Notes: generated from the letters alone by a model not told the origin. Counted from the stretch's first letter, positions 22,101-33,142 are shown. The stretch: DNA of 64,000 nt from Channallabes apus (GCA_030522415.1 CM060126.1:4537145-4601144), one strand, 5' to 3'. Program-made: numbers and translations.

Positions 22101-24159
22101 CTGAATCTGATCTTTCTGCTCCTCCTGGTGTGTGTGTGTGTGTGTGTGTACAAACCTCATTATTTCATCAGTTAATGATTGGATCTAGTTCTTTCTGCCA
22201 TATACTACCATTTCCATACAGTTTAAAATAGAACCCTGAACCATTCTTTTGCTGTATGACCCTAGACTGGGACGTAACACCATATTTAAGTGACCACTTT
22301 GATTTTCAAGCACAAGAAAGACAACAGCTTTATTATGCAAAGGTGTTCCTTCAGTTAAAAACAACTAGTTTGAGATTTTATATCTGCTCATCTTTTTTGA
22401 ACTACGCTAGAATGCCTCATCCCCCCCCCCCCCTCACCCCCCGCTGTTAAAAAAATAAAAATAAAAAAGTAACTCGGTAACTTTTACTCTGAGTAAATTT
22501 TTTAATGAGCTACTTTTTACTTTTACTTGAGTAGATTTTTATAATGGTAACTTTACTTGTACTTAAGTAAAATTTCACTGAAGTAACAGTACTTGTACTT
22601 GAGTACAAAATTTTATTACTCTTTCCACCTCTGACCAGGACAAACTGAATTAGGGAAGACTGGAAAAAACCTGAGTGGAAACAAACAGCTAGTTAGTGCA
22701 AAGTTAACCGAAGTCATATTTGTTACCTTGTTCCATTCATAATTGTGAGGTAAATACAGTCCACTAAAACTTGTTAGCCCAATCTACACTGTTAAGTTAG
22801 TTAGCTTTATTTTGTATTGTTATTTCATTCCATCCAGTTTTGTTAGCATGGGTCACTTAACAGTGTTAGCTATTTAGTATTTCTTAGTATTCCACTCAGT
22901 GTTGTTAGCTCAGTTCACTTTGTTCAGTTAGTTTACATTCAGTAATGAGTGATAACTCAACCCTCTTCAGTAATTTTAACTCAAACTCCAATTTTGTTAG
23001 TCTGATCACACATAATTTGGTTTGGCTTAATTTAATTAGCTTATCAATAAATAGTTTTGTTAGCGCTGTACACTCTTTATTGTTAGCTCAGGTAGTTAGC
23101 CCAGGCCAATCAGTTTTGTTAACTCAGTTCCCCTCAGTAAGGTTAACTCGATCCAGTTTTGTTAGCCTGATCCTACACAGTTTTTCTAGCTTGTTTGGCT
23201 TAGTTTAATTAGCTTAACAATTCACAGTACTGTCAGCTCTGTACAGTCATGTTTGTTACCACTGTAAACTTACTTGAGAAAGACTCTTCAGGACAGATAA
23301 ACATGCACTTTGCAGTTTGCTCAGTAACATGTCAAGCTTGTGTTTATTTGTCTTATTCACTTCAAGAGAAAGTGAACGAACAACCATGTATAACTATATC
23401 AGAAAAGGTAACAGGAGCTAATTGTTATCATGTGTTTAACTCCCTTTTAAAATGGAACATGGAGCGTGAGTATCATGAACATAAATACATTTCTGTGTGA
23501 CAAAAACCCATGGAAATTTTCTGAGCAAAATGCCCGTTGTCACAAAAAGTCGTGAGAACGCTCCTGATTACGGCCACCTGTTGTCTTTTTGTACACTCTG
23601 TTATTTGTGTCTGCTATCGTTGTATGTTTTTAGAAAGTAGATAGTAATATTGAACTGAAGTGAAAGACACACTGAGCTCAGTTTATTTTAATATTAGAAA
23701 ACCTTTTTAGATGAGGTCATATTTCTTCTGGAAATGTATATGAAATAAAGTCTCCTAGAAAGAGAGATGCACAAAAAATAGATATATGCAAACTTTTATG
23801 AACCAGAAACATCTAGATAAGTTAGATAGATAGATTAACCTAGAATAAGATGTTAGTCCACATTTTGAAATAATAAATATCATCCCAGATATAATGGCAG
23901 AAGATATATGATGAGCTCTTAATGCAGTTATTATTTTTTTTATGTCAGGCAGTTTACAGTTTACTCAGTAATGGGCGATAATCAAAAGATTATTTTTAAA
24001 ATTCTGTGTCATGCCAGAAATTTAGATACACTTCTCGATTAATGCTACTTCTTGCATAACAACAGAAGATTTCGTTTTTGGTTTTATTACTTTATAAGGC
24101 TACTCACCAGACAGGCAAAGAAGAAGAAGGGAAACGCAGACGAGAGCAGTCACTTTCAT
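18960..24159 (-). CDS. spink1: SPINK1-like secreted Kazal serine protease inhibitor, 4 exons, 77 aa
   Basis: Exons: 24159-24108, 21071-21046, 20927-20818, 19005-18960; phases 1, 0, 2 join to a 234-base frame. Exon 1 encodes a signal peptide starting [15 protein letters not shown], close to the MKVTG start of mammalian SPINK1. Exon 2 is a 26-base spacer (DIISPSSK). Exons 3-4 give one Kazal domain with six Cys: [26 protein letters not shown] and a final GKC before the stop. Four exons with a tiny second exon is the SPINK1 layout. By alignment to SPINK1, P1-P1' is Arg-Glu in CTREY, so a trypsin-like target is expected. The product should be secreted. Intron 3 holds a Tc1-like element and intron 1 a hAT element. 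The paralogue number is uncertain. Confidence 0.85.
19059..19123. repeat. (CA)n microsatellite in Kazal gene intron 3
   Basis: About 30 CA units with one CG interruption, 54 bases beyond the last exon and shortly before the Tc1-like element. Confidence 0.9.
19163..20745 (-). mobile_element. Tc1-like element, CAAACCGGATTCC family (1583 bp), broken transposase
   Basis: Terminal inverted repeats CAAACCGGATTCCAAAAAAG and CTTTTTTGGAATCCGGTTTG (one mismatch in the wider repeat) are flanked by TA (19161-19162, 20746-20747). Minus-strand transposase pieces: N-terminal helix-turn-helix 20391-20140 ([15 protein letters not shown]), first Asp (LWSDESRFE) in the 20092-19607 frame, second Asp (QQDNARPHS) and Glu (LSPIENIW) in the 19383 frame. 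Two frame changes, near 20100-20160 and near 19700, disable it. It lies in intron 3 of the Kazal gene, in the same orientation. Confidence 0.9.
21419..22633. mobile_element. Tol2-like hAT non-autonomous element, copy 2 (1215 bp)
   Basis: Same family and orientation as 2071-3299: start CAGAGGTAGAAAGTAAC, end CTTTCCACCTCTG. Flanks ACGAGAAC (21411-21418) and ACCAGGAC (22634-22641) match at 6 of 8 positions. It keeps an interior stretch missing from copy 1, with TATATAAA at 21810-21817 and an ATG about 20 bases on. It has a GT run about 22128-22148 and a C run near 22422. Located in intron 1 of the Kazal gene. Confidence 0.87.
22690..23240. repeat. Degenerate TTGTTAGC-type repeat in Kazal gene intron 1
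   Basis: Words of the form TTTTGTTAGC and TTAGCTCAGT recur roughly a dozen times with irregular spacing. It looks like an old, eroded minisatellite. No coding frame with similarity. Confidence 0.5.
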
Positions 24160-24187
24160 GATTGCGGAGTTTCTGAGATGAAGCAGC

Positions 24188-24188
<1 letters not shown>

Positions 24189-24218
<30 letters not shown>

Positions 24219-24226
24219 CTTTTTAT
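24189..24226 (-). promoter_or_regulatory. Candidate core promoter of the Kazal gene with a GT/CA run
   Basis: On the minus strand ATAAAAAG (24226-24219) is a TATA-like word about 60 bases before the ATG, followed by a (CA)n run (24216-24189) that lies in the likely start-site region. Repeat length could alter TATA-to-start spacing; this is inference. Confidence 0.35.
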
Positions 24227-24519
24227 TTCTTGCTGCTCTCTCTGGATACCACCATGCCCCCCTCCCATGTTCCTGCCTCACTGTTTTTCATAAATCATAA
24301 ATGATTTTGGATTACATCTACATTTTTTTGTGATATTGTATAAATAGGATGTCACATTACCAAAATACCCTTATGAAATATGTTTAAAATTAATGGTTAG
24401 GAGGCATAACACATATCTGAACATATTAATGTGAATCACGTAAATTGGGTTTTTAGAAACACCTGGTCAGACTGGTTTGAGCTAATAGAAAGAAAGTCTA
24501 TAATAATTGCCTGCCAAGC

Positions 24520-24577
24520 AATCAATCAATCAATCAATCAATCACTCACTCACTCACTCACTCACTCACTCACTCAC

Positions 24578-24609
<32 letters not shown>
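24520..24609. repeat. Compound microsatellite (AATC)n(ACTC)n(AATC)n
   Basis: AATC units, then about eight ACTC units, then AATC units again. The outer blocks are the same unit, so a point change spread through the middle of one array is the simplest origin. Confidence 0.9.
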
Positions 24610-24796
24610 GAAAGAAAAAAATAAAGGAAGAAAAAAAGCAAACACTCTTCACAAACATAAGCAGGAAACCATTTAAAAAAATAATTTGGAACTGAGATAA
24701 TGAGATAAAGCATGAGGTCAAAGCATTTTTTTTTTTCATCAGCCAGAAACCAAACAAACATTTATATACTATTATATAATCAGAATTATAGAATAG

Positions 24797-24900
24797 CCCT
24801 GCAATGGATTGGCACCCTGTTCAGGGTGTATCCCACCTCGTCTCCTGGCCCCCGCGACCGTGAATACAGGATAAAGTGGTGTAAAAGATGAGTGAGTTAA
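24797..24900 (+). repeat. 3' fragment of the (GAAT)n-tailed SINE
   Basis: GCAATGGATTGGCACCCTGT and CCCGCGACCG match the SINE 3' region, ending in a decayed GATGAGTGAG tail. Confidence 0.65.
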
Positions 24901-24907
24901 TAATAGT

Positions 24908-25112
24908 AGGGGGTCAGGGGTAGCTCAGTGGTTAAGGCATTGGACTACGGTTCGGAAGATCTCAGGTTCAAACCCCACAACCACCAAGTTGCCACTGTTG
25001 GGCCCTTGAGCAAGGCCCTTAACCCTCAACTGCTCAGATGTATAATGAGATAAAATTGTAAGTCTCTCTGGATAAGAGCGTCTGCCAAAATGCCTAAATG
25101 TAATGTAAATGT
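24908..25112 (+). mobile_element. tRNA-derived SINE, family 2 (copy 2)
   Basis: Close match to 17217-17405, with the same box A (TAGCTCAGTGG), box B (GGTTCAAACCCC) and TCTGGATAAGAGCGTCTGC tail, ending in AAATGTAATGTAAATG. Confidence 0.85.
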
Positions 25113-25199
25113 AGTCAAAGTGGAACTTTTGATTTTACAGAACACAGTACTCCCTTTATTTCTCTATAGAATCCCCTCCTACACTAATGCACTTATTTG

Positions 25200-25640
25200 G
25201 ATACCATCAAGATAGAAAGTTTTTCTCACTATGTCAGAGCAGTGATCAGACTGCTTGCTTCACATCTGAAACACTGGCCTCCCAGGATCTACTTTAATGA
25301 TCCAAACATGTGGAAAGAGCTTGGAGTGAGGTCAGGAATGTACAGGTGATATGTCAATAACTCCCAGTCAAGTTCCTTTAACGGGGTAAAGTGGTGTTGG
25401 TGAATGATTGTGTGTATAGTTCCCACAGACAGATAAGGGTTGGGCGTTCCACTTGCTGAATGTTCTGGAATGACTGCAATGGGCTCTGAGCCACATCTGC
25501 TGAGGACATACGGACTACTTTTTAAATGTTTGCACCATTTAAATGTTTTACTGCGGCTAAAACATTGAATTCTTCATTTACCAGAAAATTCCTCACAAGT
25601 CTTCATTTGACTTGAATGACGATCATAAACATTTATAGTA
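25200..25640. repeat. Dispersed repeat, probably a decayed mariner-like element (copy A)
   Basis: Shares blocks such as AACTCCCAGTCAAGTTCCT with 39590-39990, and GAATGACTGCAATGGGCTC with 27150-27350 in reverse. No intact ends or frame; the class is inferred only from general style. Confidence 0.45.
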
Positions 25641-26299
25641 TTGTTCTTTTTTTTTGGTTATGGCTTAGGATTATTTTCTTAGGATTATTTTCTGCAATTT
25701 GAAAGTAACTTATCATTAAATATCAGACTGTAATTGAAAACAAACAAACCAACAAAGTAAATGAACAAAGAATGAGAAAACTTACTTTTCATCTTTATTA
25801 GATCTCCAGAAAATTAGCAACGTCTTGTTGAACATGTGACCAGTGACTTGTTATATTCCCCATATTTAATAGGAGTGAATATGTTACAGGTGGGAATTAA
25901 GATATGCATAAAAAAATATGATGTACGAAGTATAGACGTTTAAGTGTTTTAAGCATGAAATGTTAAAAGGATTTAAATACTGATGTAAAAATAATAAGAC
26001 TGAGGTGTGAAATTATAAAAAAAAAAAAAATTATTCACCAGCAGGTGGCAGTGGCAAACTGACAGCTTTAAGCTTGTCAACAAACAAACTAGTCCTTTTT
26101 ACATCATTATGGATTTATCACATGAAATTTGTCCAAGAACTGTCAAAAGACATTTTAAACACAGGTACAATTTCCTTCCTAAAAAAATATGTGCATGTTT
26201 TGGAGAAATAACTTGGACTGTAGCCTGGCCCAGTTCACTATAGTTACACTTCTCCTTCTAAACAGAATAACATAATGATTAAAGGAATAATAAAAACGC

Positions 26300-26720
26300 T
26301 TGCAACATCACTTTCTTCTTCTTCTTCTTCTTTGTATTTCGGCTGTTCCCTTTCAGGGGTCGCCACAGCGAATCATCTGCCTCCATCTAACCCTATCCTC
26401 TGCATCCTCTTCTCTCACACCAACTAACTTCATGTCCTCTCTCACTGCATCCATAAATCTCCTCTTTGGTCTTCCTCTAGACCTCCTGCCTGGCAGTTCC
26501 AACCTCAGCATCCTTCTACCAATATATTCACCATCTCTCCTCTGAACATGTCCAAACCACCTCAATCTGGCCTCTCTGACTTTATCTCCAAACATCTAAC
26601 ATGGGTTGTCCCTCTGATGAACTGATTCTTGATCCTATCCATCCTTGTCACTCCCAAAGAGAACCTCAACATCTTCAGCTCTGCTACCTCCAACTCTGCA
26701 ACATCACTTTCTACAAGTCA
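26300..26720 (-). mobile_element. 3' end of a LINE (RTE-like) retrotransposon
   Basis: The minus-strand frame from about 26595 to 26353 reads RLRWFGHVQRRDGEYIGRR, RGRPKRRFMDAVREDM and EDRVRWRQMIRCGDP, the conserved C-terminal tail of an endonuclease/reverse-transcriptase polyprotein. It ends in a 3' UTR (CCCTGAAAGGGAACAGCCG) and a GAA-repeat tail. The copy is 5'-truncated. Confidence 0.75.
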
Positions 26721-26939
26721 CTTATTACAGAGTCTTAAAAAAATGACTATGTTTTTTGCAAAACAACTTTTTATTTATTTATTTATTTTTTTACTTGAAC
26801 ATGTCCACCCCAGTGAAATGTTCCTCAGGACAGAACGTTCCTTCCAACATGAACTGAATCATGTCGATTTTCTGAGGATTATGAGAAGAAGAAAATAATT
26901 TCAAACTTTTCCCTGATTTTGTGATAGTGGCTTATTGGC

Positions 26940-27066
26940 CATCAGGGTCCAGGTTCAATTTCCAGCCAGGTTCAATTCCCACCTCACCGTGCTTTGTGGG
27001 TTTCCTCCCGGTACTCTGGTTTCCTCCCACACTCCAAAGACATGCAGATTAGTTTGTAAATGTAAA

Positions 27067-27097
<31 letters not shown>

Positions 27098-27140
27098 TGT
27101 GATGGATTGGCATCCCGTCCAGGGTGTACCCCGTCTCTAG
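26940..27140 (+). repeat. Degenerate copy of the (GAAT)n-tailed SINE
   Basis: GTTTCCTCCCACACTCCAAA, CATGCAGATTAG and GATGGATTGGCATCCCGTCC follow the SINE order, with a GT run (27067-27093) inside. Confidence 0.65.
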
Positions 27141-27149
27141 TCATAAGTT

Positions 27150-27350
27150 TTAAAGAAACGTTTTAAAGAAGGTCGTCTGTCCGTAAATAATGATCCTGAC
27201 CAAGGTGTCTTGGAGCCCATTGCAGTCATTCCTGACAACATTCAGGATTATATAGAGAACTACAGCGAGATTTAATACACATAACTGTGTTCTGTTATTG
27301 TACACAATCAAAGTCCCGATTTGACTTGAACACCCCTTATACTTTGAAAA
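27150..27350. repeat. Dispersed repeat fragment (copy B, reversed)
   Basis: GAGCCCATTGCAGTCATTCC is the reverse complement of a block at about 25467-25490. The TTTGACTTGAACACCCCTT end also resembles the right end of 39590-39990. Confidence 0.4.
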
Positions 27351-27613
27351 TGCATTGTTAATTAAAAGAACAATAACAAAAAGAAAACAAATCATGAGAA
27401 TGCCCTTAATGCCATTACCATGGATTTTAATTAATTATATACTGTGTTAAATAATAACAATAAAAAAAACCCTCAACCTTGATGTTTATTTCAAAGCAAA
27501 ATGCTGCCAGCAAAGACAGGATTAAACGAATTCTGAAATCATCCACTTAAGTGAAAGACAAGCTGGACATTTTGTTACTGGGAGAATTTTAAACGTCTAT
27601 TTTTTATTCTCAG

Positions 27614-27726
27614 ATTTATTTATTTATTTATTTATTTATTTATTTGATAGAAAAAAGACCCTCTTTCTGCAGTGTCACCCCTCCAGGCTTGGCTCTTGTC
27701 CAAAGAGCATGGGTTATGTCAAGTCG

Positions 27727-27762
<36 letters not shown>
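27614..27762. repeat. (TTTA)n and (CT)n microsatellites
   Basis: About eight TTTA units (27614-27645) and a CT run of about 40 bases (27722-27762). Confidence 0.85.
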
Positions 27763-27764
<2 letters not shown>

Positions 27765-28300
27765 TCTGTGTTTGTTTTGTTTTCACTTCGCATTATGCAG
27801 CTCCATTTGAGAACGGTCTTGACATTAATACTGTTTTTGAAAAATAAAGAACGAAATAAGGTTTTCTTTTTAGGTTCCCGGAAGACCAGCGTTTAAAGGA
27901 AGTTCTGAATCTTAACGCGTTTTCCAAAGCAGTTATGTGTTCCAATGTTTTACTTGTAGCATAAGTTTATACTTTAACTATGTGACAATTCAGCATTTAG
28001 ATAAGACATCTGAGGTGGAACTTTTAAAAATGTAGAAGTTATCAGTGATAGTTTATGCAGATCACACAGTCCAGTGAAGGACGTGATGAAATTTAGCACC
28101 CTGCAAATCATTCATGTGTTATTAAGATTAAGGCTATGGGCTATGCTGTTTTTTCTTTACTTTAAGCAAGTGATGTTTGGGCTAAACCCTGGGCTCTTGT
28201 GTCTTTGAGTGTGTATGTGCAACACACACTTACATGCACAGTTTAATTAACTGAATGTAACCTTAAATCAACCTTAGTAACCAAAAGAAACCGTGTATAT

Positions 28301-28380
28301 GTATGTATGTATTTATTTATTTATTTAATTGTTTGTTTATTTGTTTATTTGTTTGTTTGATTGATTGATTGATTGATTGA
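28301..28380. repeat. Compound TATG/TTTA/TTTG/TTGA microsatellite
   Basis: Successive short runs of four-base units, ending in five TTGA repeats. Confidence 0.8.
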
Positions 28381-28589
28381 CTCCAGTAATCAAATGAGTC
28401 ATTTAGATTTTTCTTTAATGATATCACGATTAGGAAATCTGTCATCTGTTACATTCATCTTGGATTCCACGACAGTGACTCACTGGTGTTCTTACAGTTT
28501 CTTATTGTGCAATTTGATATCTTTATAGTTTCACACTCCTATTCTGTTCTAACATTCACATTTATGGCTAGCTATTTCCGCCTCTTGCT

Positions 28590-28945
28590 TTGATTATGGC
28601 CGTAGCATCATTTTAAAAAGCTCATGCAACGTTTTAAATATTTATTGTCACCCAGAGTTGCATACATTTTTTTTTTTTTCCCAAGATCTTGTATCGATGA
28701 TGGGAGAGTCGGGCCACTGTGTAATGCCTTCTCCAGCATGCGGTAAAGATTCTCAATATAATTAAAGTCTGGACTCTGTGTTGGCCAATCAGTGTGTGAA
28801 AATGAGGTCTCATGCTTCCTGAACCACTCTTTGACAACTTGAAAATGATGAATCCTGCCATTGTCATCTTGCAAAATATATGTGCCATCAGCGAAGAAAA
28901 AAAAAATCAATTGATGGAGAAACCTGGTTATTCTGTACATTCAGG
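28590..28945 (-). pseudogene. Tc1/mariner transposase fragment
   Basis: The minus-strand frame 28940-28608 reads [19 protein letters not shown] and [19 protein letters not shown], matching the second Asp and the Glu of the DD34E core. No terminal repeats were recognised, and only the C-terminal half survives. Confidence 0.7.
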
Positions 28946-29428
28946 TCATCAGCTGACCTTATTTTTTCGGCACATGATATTGCTGAACCTAGTGGTCACT
29001 CGGCATCATGGGTGCATCACTTCATCTACCCTACTCCGTGAGGCACGGAGATGATGTTACAGGGAGTAAGTAAGGGCGATTATGCTTTGAAACTGTTGCA
29101 TCACCTCAAGTGTAAGGACTACCTCAGAATTCTTCAGTAAAAAATGAAATCATTCTAACTAGTTGTTGTGGAATGTACTGTATAAAGCAGGCTAACTTCA
29201 AACTTTTGGAACCTCAACCCTTTCAAATGTTTACAAGCCATGCTTAAAATTCAGGTCTGTGCCAGGATCCAACAAGTTTAATTTCTTCCATTTATCTGGG
29301 AACCTGTAATCCAACTAGGGACTGGGTAGGCCAATGCTGAACACTGTATTTATTCATAGTATTACAACCATGGTAAGACCTCCGGTCAGCATTCATACTG
29401 TATGTGCATTCTTACACTATGGGCAATT

Positions 29429-29560
29429 TGGGAGCGCCAATTAGCCTGCATGCAAATGCCGTGTGCACAGACCACGAGGTGGGAATTGAACCCGGACCAT
29501 GGAGGTGCAAGGGGACAGTGCTACTGTAACCACTAAGCCACCGTGCCACCAACCAGTTTA
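29429..29560 (-). repeat. Degenerate 5' part of the (GAAT)n-tailed SINE
   Basis: GAATTGAACCCGGACCATGG and ACCACTAAGCCACCGTGCC match, in reverse, the box B and box A end of the intact copies. Confidence 0.65.
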
Positions 29561-29680
29561 AATGAGCATTAATAATTGCTATTTAGCTAAATACTTGGTT
29601 GTGTTGTGAGTTTTATTTTGACCCTGTGTTGATTTCAGTTTTTTCTCATTTTAGTTTGATCCAGAAAAATGACCAGTTAA

Positions 29681-30061
29681 TTCATTCATTCATTCATTTT
29701 CTATACCGCTTAATCCTGTGTTCAGGGTCGCGGGGACCTGGAGCCTATCCCAGGAGACTTCGGGCACTAGGCGGGGTACACCCTGGACAGGGTGCCAATC
29801 CATCACAGGGCACACACACATACACACACACTCACACGCCCAATCACACACTACGGGCAATTTAGGAACGCCAATTAGCCTAACCTGCATATCTTTGGAC
29901 TGTGGGAGGAAACCGGAGTACCCGGAGGAAACCCACCAAGCACGGGGAGAACATGCAAACTCCATGCACACAGAGACGGGAATCGAGCCTGGCCGGGGAA
30001 TCGAACCCGGACCCTGGAGGTGCAAGGCGACAGTGCTAACCACTACACCACCACGCCGCTT
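29681..30061 (-). mobile_element. Full-length (GAAT)n-tailed tRNA-derived SINE, copy 1 (381 bp)
   Basis: Read on the minus strand it starts at the box A region GTGGTGTAGTGGTTAGCAC, has box B GGGTTCGATTCC, a conserved body (GTTTCCTCCGGGTACTCCGG), a 3' block like RTE-type LINE ends, and an (ATGA)n tail. It has a perfect 11-base target duplication TGACCAGTTAA (29670-29680 and 30062-30072), so the insertion is young. Confidence 0.92.
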
Positions 30062-30129
30062 TGACCAGTTAAAAAAAACAAAATAAATAAAAATAGAAAA
30101 TTGAAAGCCCAATCAGTTTTAAGTCTAAC

Positions 30130-30330
30130 TTTGTCACAGATACATTACTGCACAATGAAATTCTTTCTTCGCATATTTCTGGGATCAGAGCACATCGTCA
30201 GCCATGATACAGTGCCTTTTAAGAAGATAGAGTTCAGGGCCTTGCTTAAGGGTCAAAAATGGCAACCTGGTGGAGCTGGGGCTCAAACCGCCACTCAGTG
30301 TCTTAACCCTCTGAGCCACCACTGCCTCAT
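30130..30330 (-). repeat. tRNA-derived SINE, family 3 (decayed copy 2)
   Basis: Follows the order of 8915-9147: CACAATGAAATTCTTTCTTC, CAGGGCCTTGCTTAAGGG, GGGGCTCAAACC and TGAGCCACCACTGCC. Confidence 0.65.
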
Positions 30331-30996
30331 TACTGCTCTGATGTTCATATTCACGATGAGAGCATGTAGACTCCAGACCGCAACTGTACATGCTTAAATG
30401 TAAATATGTTAACATGACAAGGACAGTGAATGACAAACATAGAAACTTGCTATAAGTGTAATCAAACATTACTGTAAGAATGCTTTAAACATCCCATATA
30501 CTGTAGTAATAATGTGACTTCTGCTCCTTGTAAGTTACTGTACATTTACAGGTCCATTTGTAAAGGACATTTTAGGGCAGATTTTGAAGTATTTAACATT
30601 CTTTGGCGGATCAAAACATATTAGTTTTTTTTTTTAGATCAGCAGAATGCATAGAACTATTAGAGAGAAATACTTCTCTTTCACTATTTTAGAATGCAAC
30701 CCAATCCTGCATGCTCATATAAACTTATATGCATATTTGTGAAAAAGTTTATATGAATTGGTTGGTTTGACCATGTGAACATTCCTATCTCTGTTTATGC
30801 ATTAGTGGCAAATCTTTACTCGGTCAGGTGACATGCCCCCATGTGAAGGGGTCATCAACTGATAAATTTTTAGAGGAATAATTCATGTATTAATTTGATG
30901 GGCCAAAGTAATTAACATTTTGTTTAGCTTTAGCAAAGTGGCAAATGATAAAAATGATTAATTATCATTAGAAAGTGACAATACAGTATGTACTCA

Positions 30997-31935
30997 CCAG
31001 CCACTTCATTAGGTACACCTTGCTAATAGTGGGTTGGAAACCATTTTGAGTTCAGAACTGCCTTATTTCTTTATGCCATAGATTCAAAAAGGTCCTCAAA
31101 AAATTCCTTCAATTGTTTGTCCCATGTTGACATGATAGAATCAAAGGTTTAGCTTTGTGACATGGCGATTTATCAGGCTGGAAGCAACCATCAGAGGTAC
31201 ACCATGGTCATAAAGACTTGGACATGATCAGCAACATTACTCAGGTACTAAGGGGTCCAAAATGTGCAGAGAAAATATCTCCCATACCACCACCAGTTTC
31301 TCCCATACCACCTAAACCGTTGATACTAGACTGGATTGATCAATGCTTTCATGTTGCTTATACCAATTTCTGACCCTACCAATTCAAATGTCACAGCAGA
31401 AATTGAGACTCATCAGACAAGACAACATTTTTCCATTCCTTTATTAGCTGTTCTTAGCTGACAGGAGTGGCACCCTGTGTGGCCTTCTGATACTGTAGCC
31501 CATCTGCTTCAAGGTTCAACATGTTGCATGTTCAGAAATGTTCTAAAGCATACCTAAACAACATTTTATTAGAGGTTATTGTTGACGTCTATTCTCCTCT
31601 GACCTCTGGCATCAACAAGGCAATTTACCAAGAGAACGGCTTCTCAGTGAATACTTTTAACTTTGCGGTCCATTCTCTATAAACCCTAGAGATGGTGGTG
31701 CGTGAAATCGCAGCAGATCAGCAGTTTTGGAAATCCTCAGACCGGCCTCTCTGGCACCAACAAGCATTCCATGTTCAAAGACCATTAATTAAATCACCTT
31801 TCTTCTCCATTCTGATGCTCAATTTGAACGTCAGCAGATTGTCTTGACCATGTCCAAATGCCTAAATGCATTGAGTTGCTGCCATGTGATTGGCTGATTA
31901 GATATTAGTGCTAACAGAAGTTGTAACAAATGAAG
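30997..31935. repeat. Decayed Tc1-type element of the GGCCACTTTATTAGGTACACC kind
   Basis: The left end TACTCACCAGCCACTTCATT and interior words (ACAGGAGTGGCACCC, ACTCATCAGACAAG, CTTGACCATGTCCAAATGCC) match a transposon family common in fish, recalled from general knowledge. Large internal parts are missing, and the right-hand inverted repeat was not found. Confidence 0.55.
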
Positions 31936-32852
31936 TGTAAGTTTTAGTTTTAGTTACTAACCTAATAAAATTAAATAAAATAATCTAATAAAATGTACTT
32001 ATTTACTCCTAAGGTACTCCAGATATTTGAAGGCAAGAAGGGAATTTCATGAAACTGGACCTTTGGAACTGTTCGTTGAACACCCCTGCTTTAGGGAGTA
32101 GCCTGAAAACAAATACGTTGTTCTCTTTCTGATCTGTCTTCCAACATTTTTCTAAGAACTCCTTAGAACTTTTTGTCTAGAAGGATTTTTTTTTTTTACC
32201 TAGGTCACATGACCAGAGCAGCAGTCATTCAACGGCAAGGCAGAACATGAGGTCATCTTTAGGCGGCAGGTCTATTGTTGAACAACAGCAATGAGTGGGT
32301 GTTGGGGCGTAATGGGTGTCACATGAGCCGTCTATGGGGCGGCAGGTAGTTTATATTGAAGGCGCTAAGCGTGACTGGAGAGGAGGAAGGTTTTAAACAT
32401 TCCATTGCAGTCCAGCTTTTCACTGACCATCTAATGGTCTCATTGACAAAGACGCGAAATGAAACACTGCCATGTAGGCAAAGTGGCAGAGTTCAGGTAG
32501 ATCACATTTCTATAATCTTTACTTGTTCTTTGCAGACATGCAGAACACACACACACACACACACACCTACAGAAACTTACAGATTGCCAGAAACTAGGAT
32601 CACTGTAAAAATAAAAGCTCTGCAGGATTAGCTGACCTTGTTGGATCATTACATTCTTGTTCACTGTTTGTTCAATATATATTTTATTCCTAGAAATTCC
32701 CGGCGATATCATCAAGCACATTTGCACCAAATATATGAATTAGGTTTTAATGATGATTGAGTTACAGTGAAAACGCAAGATCTTCATACCAGTGTTTGGA
32801 ATGATTCTGTATCCCCAGCAATACTTTTGCAATACTCCTTGTCCATATGTAT

Positions 32853-33142
32853 ATTAACCTAATTACTGTTAATTGGTCTTCCAGCTCTTCGTTATGCTCA
32901 AATTTACTTTTTCCAGCCTCTTATTGCTACTTGTCCCAACTTTTTTGGGATTTGTTGACACCATGACATTTTGATTCACCATATTTTTCCCTTAAAATGA
33001 TAAATTTTCTCAGTTTAAACTTTTGTTCCGTGATTTATGTTCTATTCTGAATAAAATATTGACATTTGCCATCTCCACATCATTGCATTCAGTTTTTATT
33101 CACAATTTGTTTAATGTCCCAACTTTTTTGGAATCCGGTTTG
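32853..33142. mobile_element. End fragment of the CAAACCGGATTCC Tc1-like family
   Basis: Near-identical to about 20457-20745, the 5' end of the transposase strand with the terminal repeat GGAATCCGGTTTG and a following TA. Only this one end is present; the rest of the element is absent. Confidence 0.85.

Noticed and set aside
24431..24676. Open frame with regular Ser-Ile-Asn-Gln and Thr-His-Ser-Leu repeats
   Set aside because: Translation of the AATC/ACTC microsatellite, not a repeat protein.
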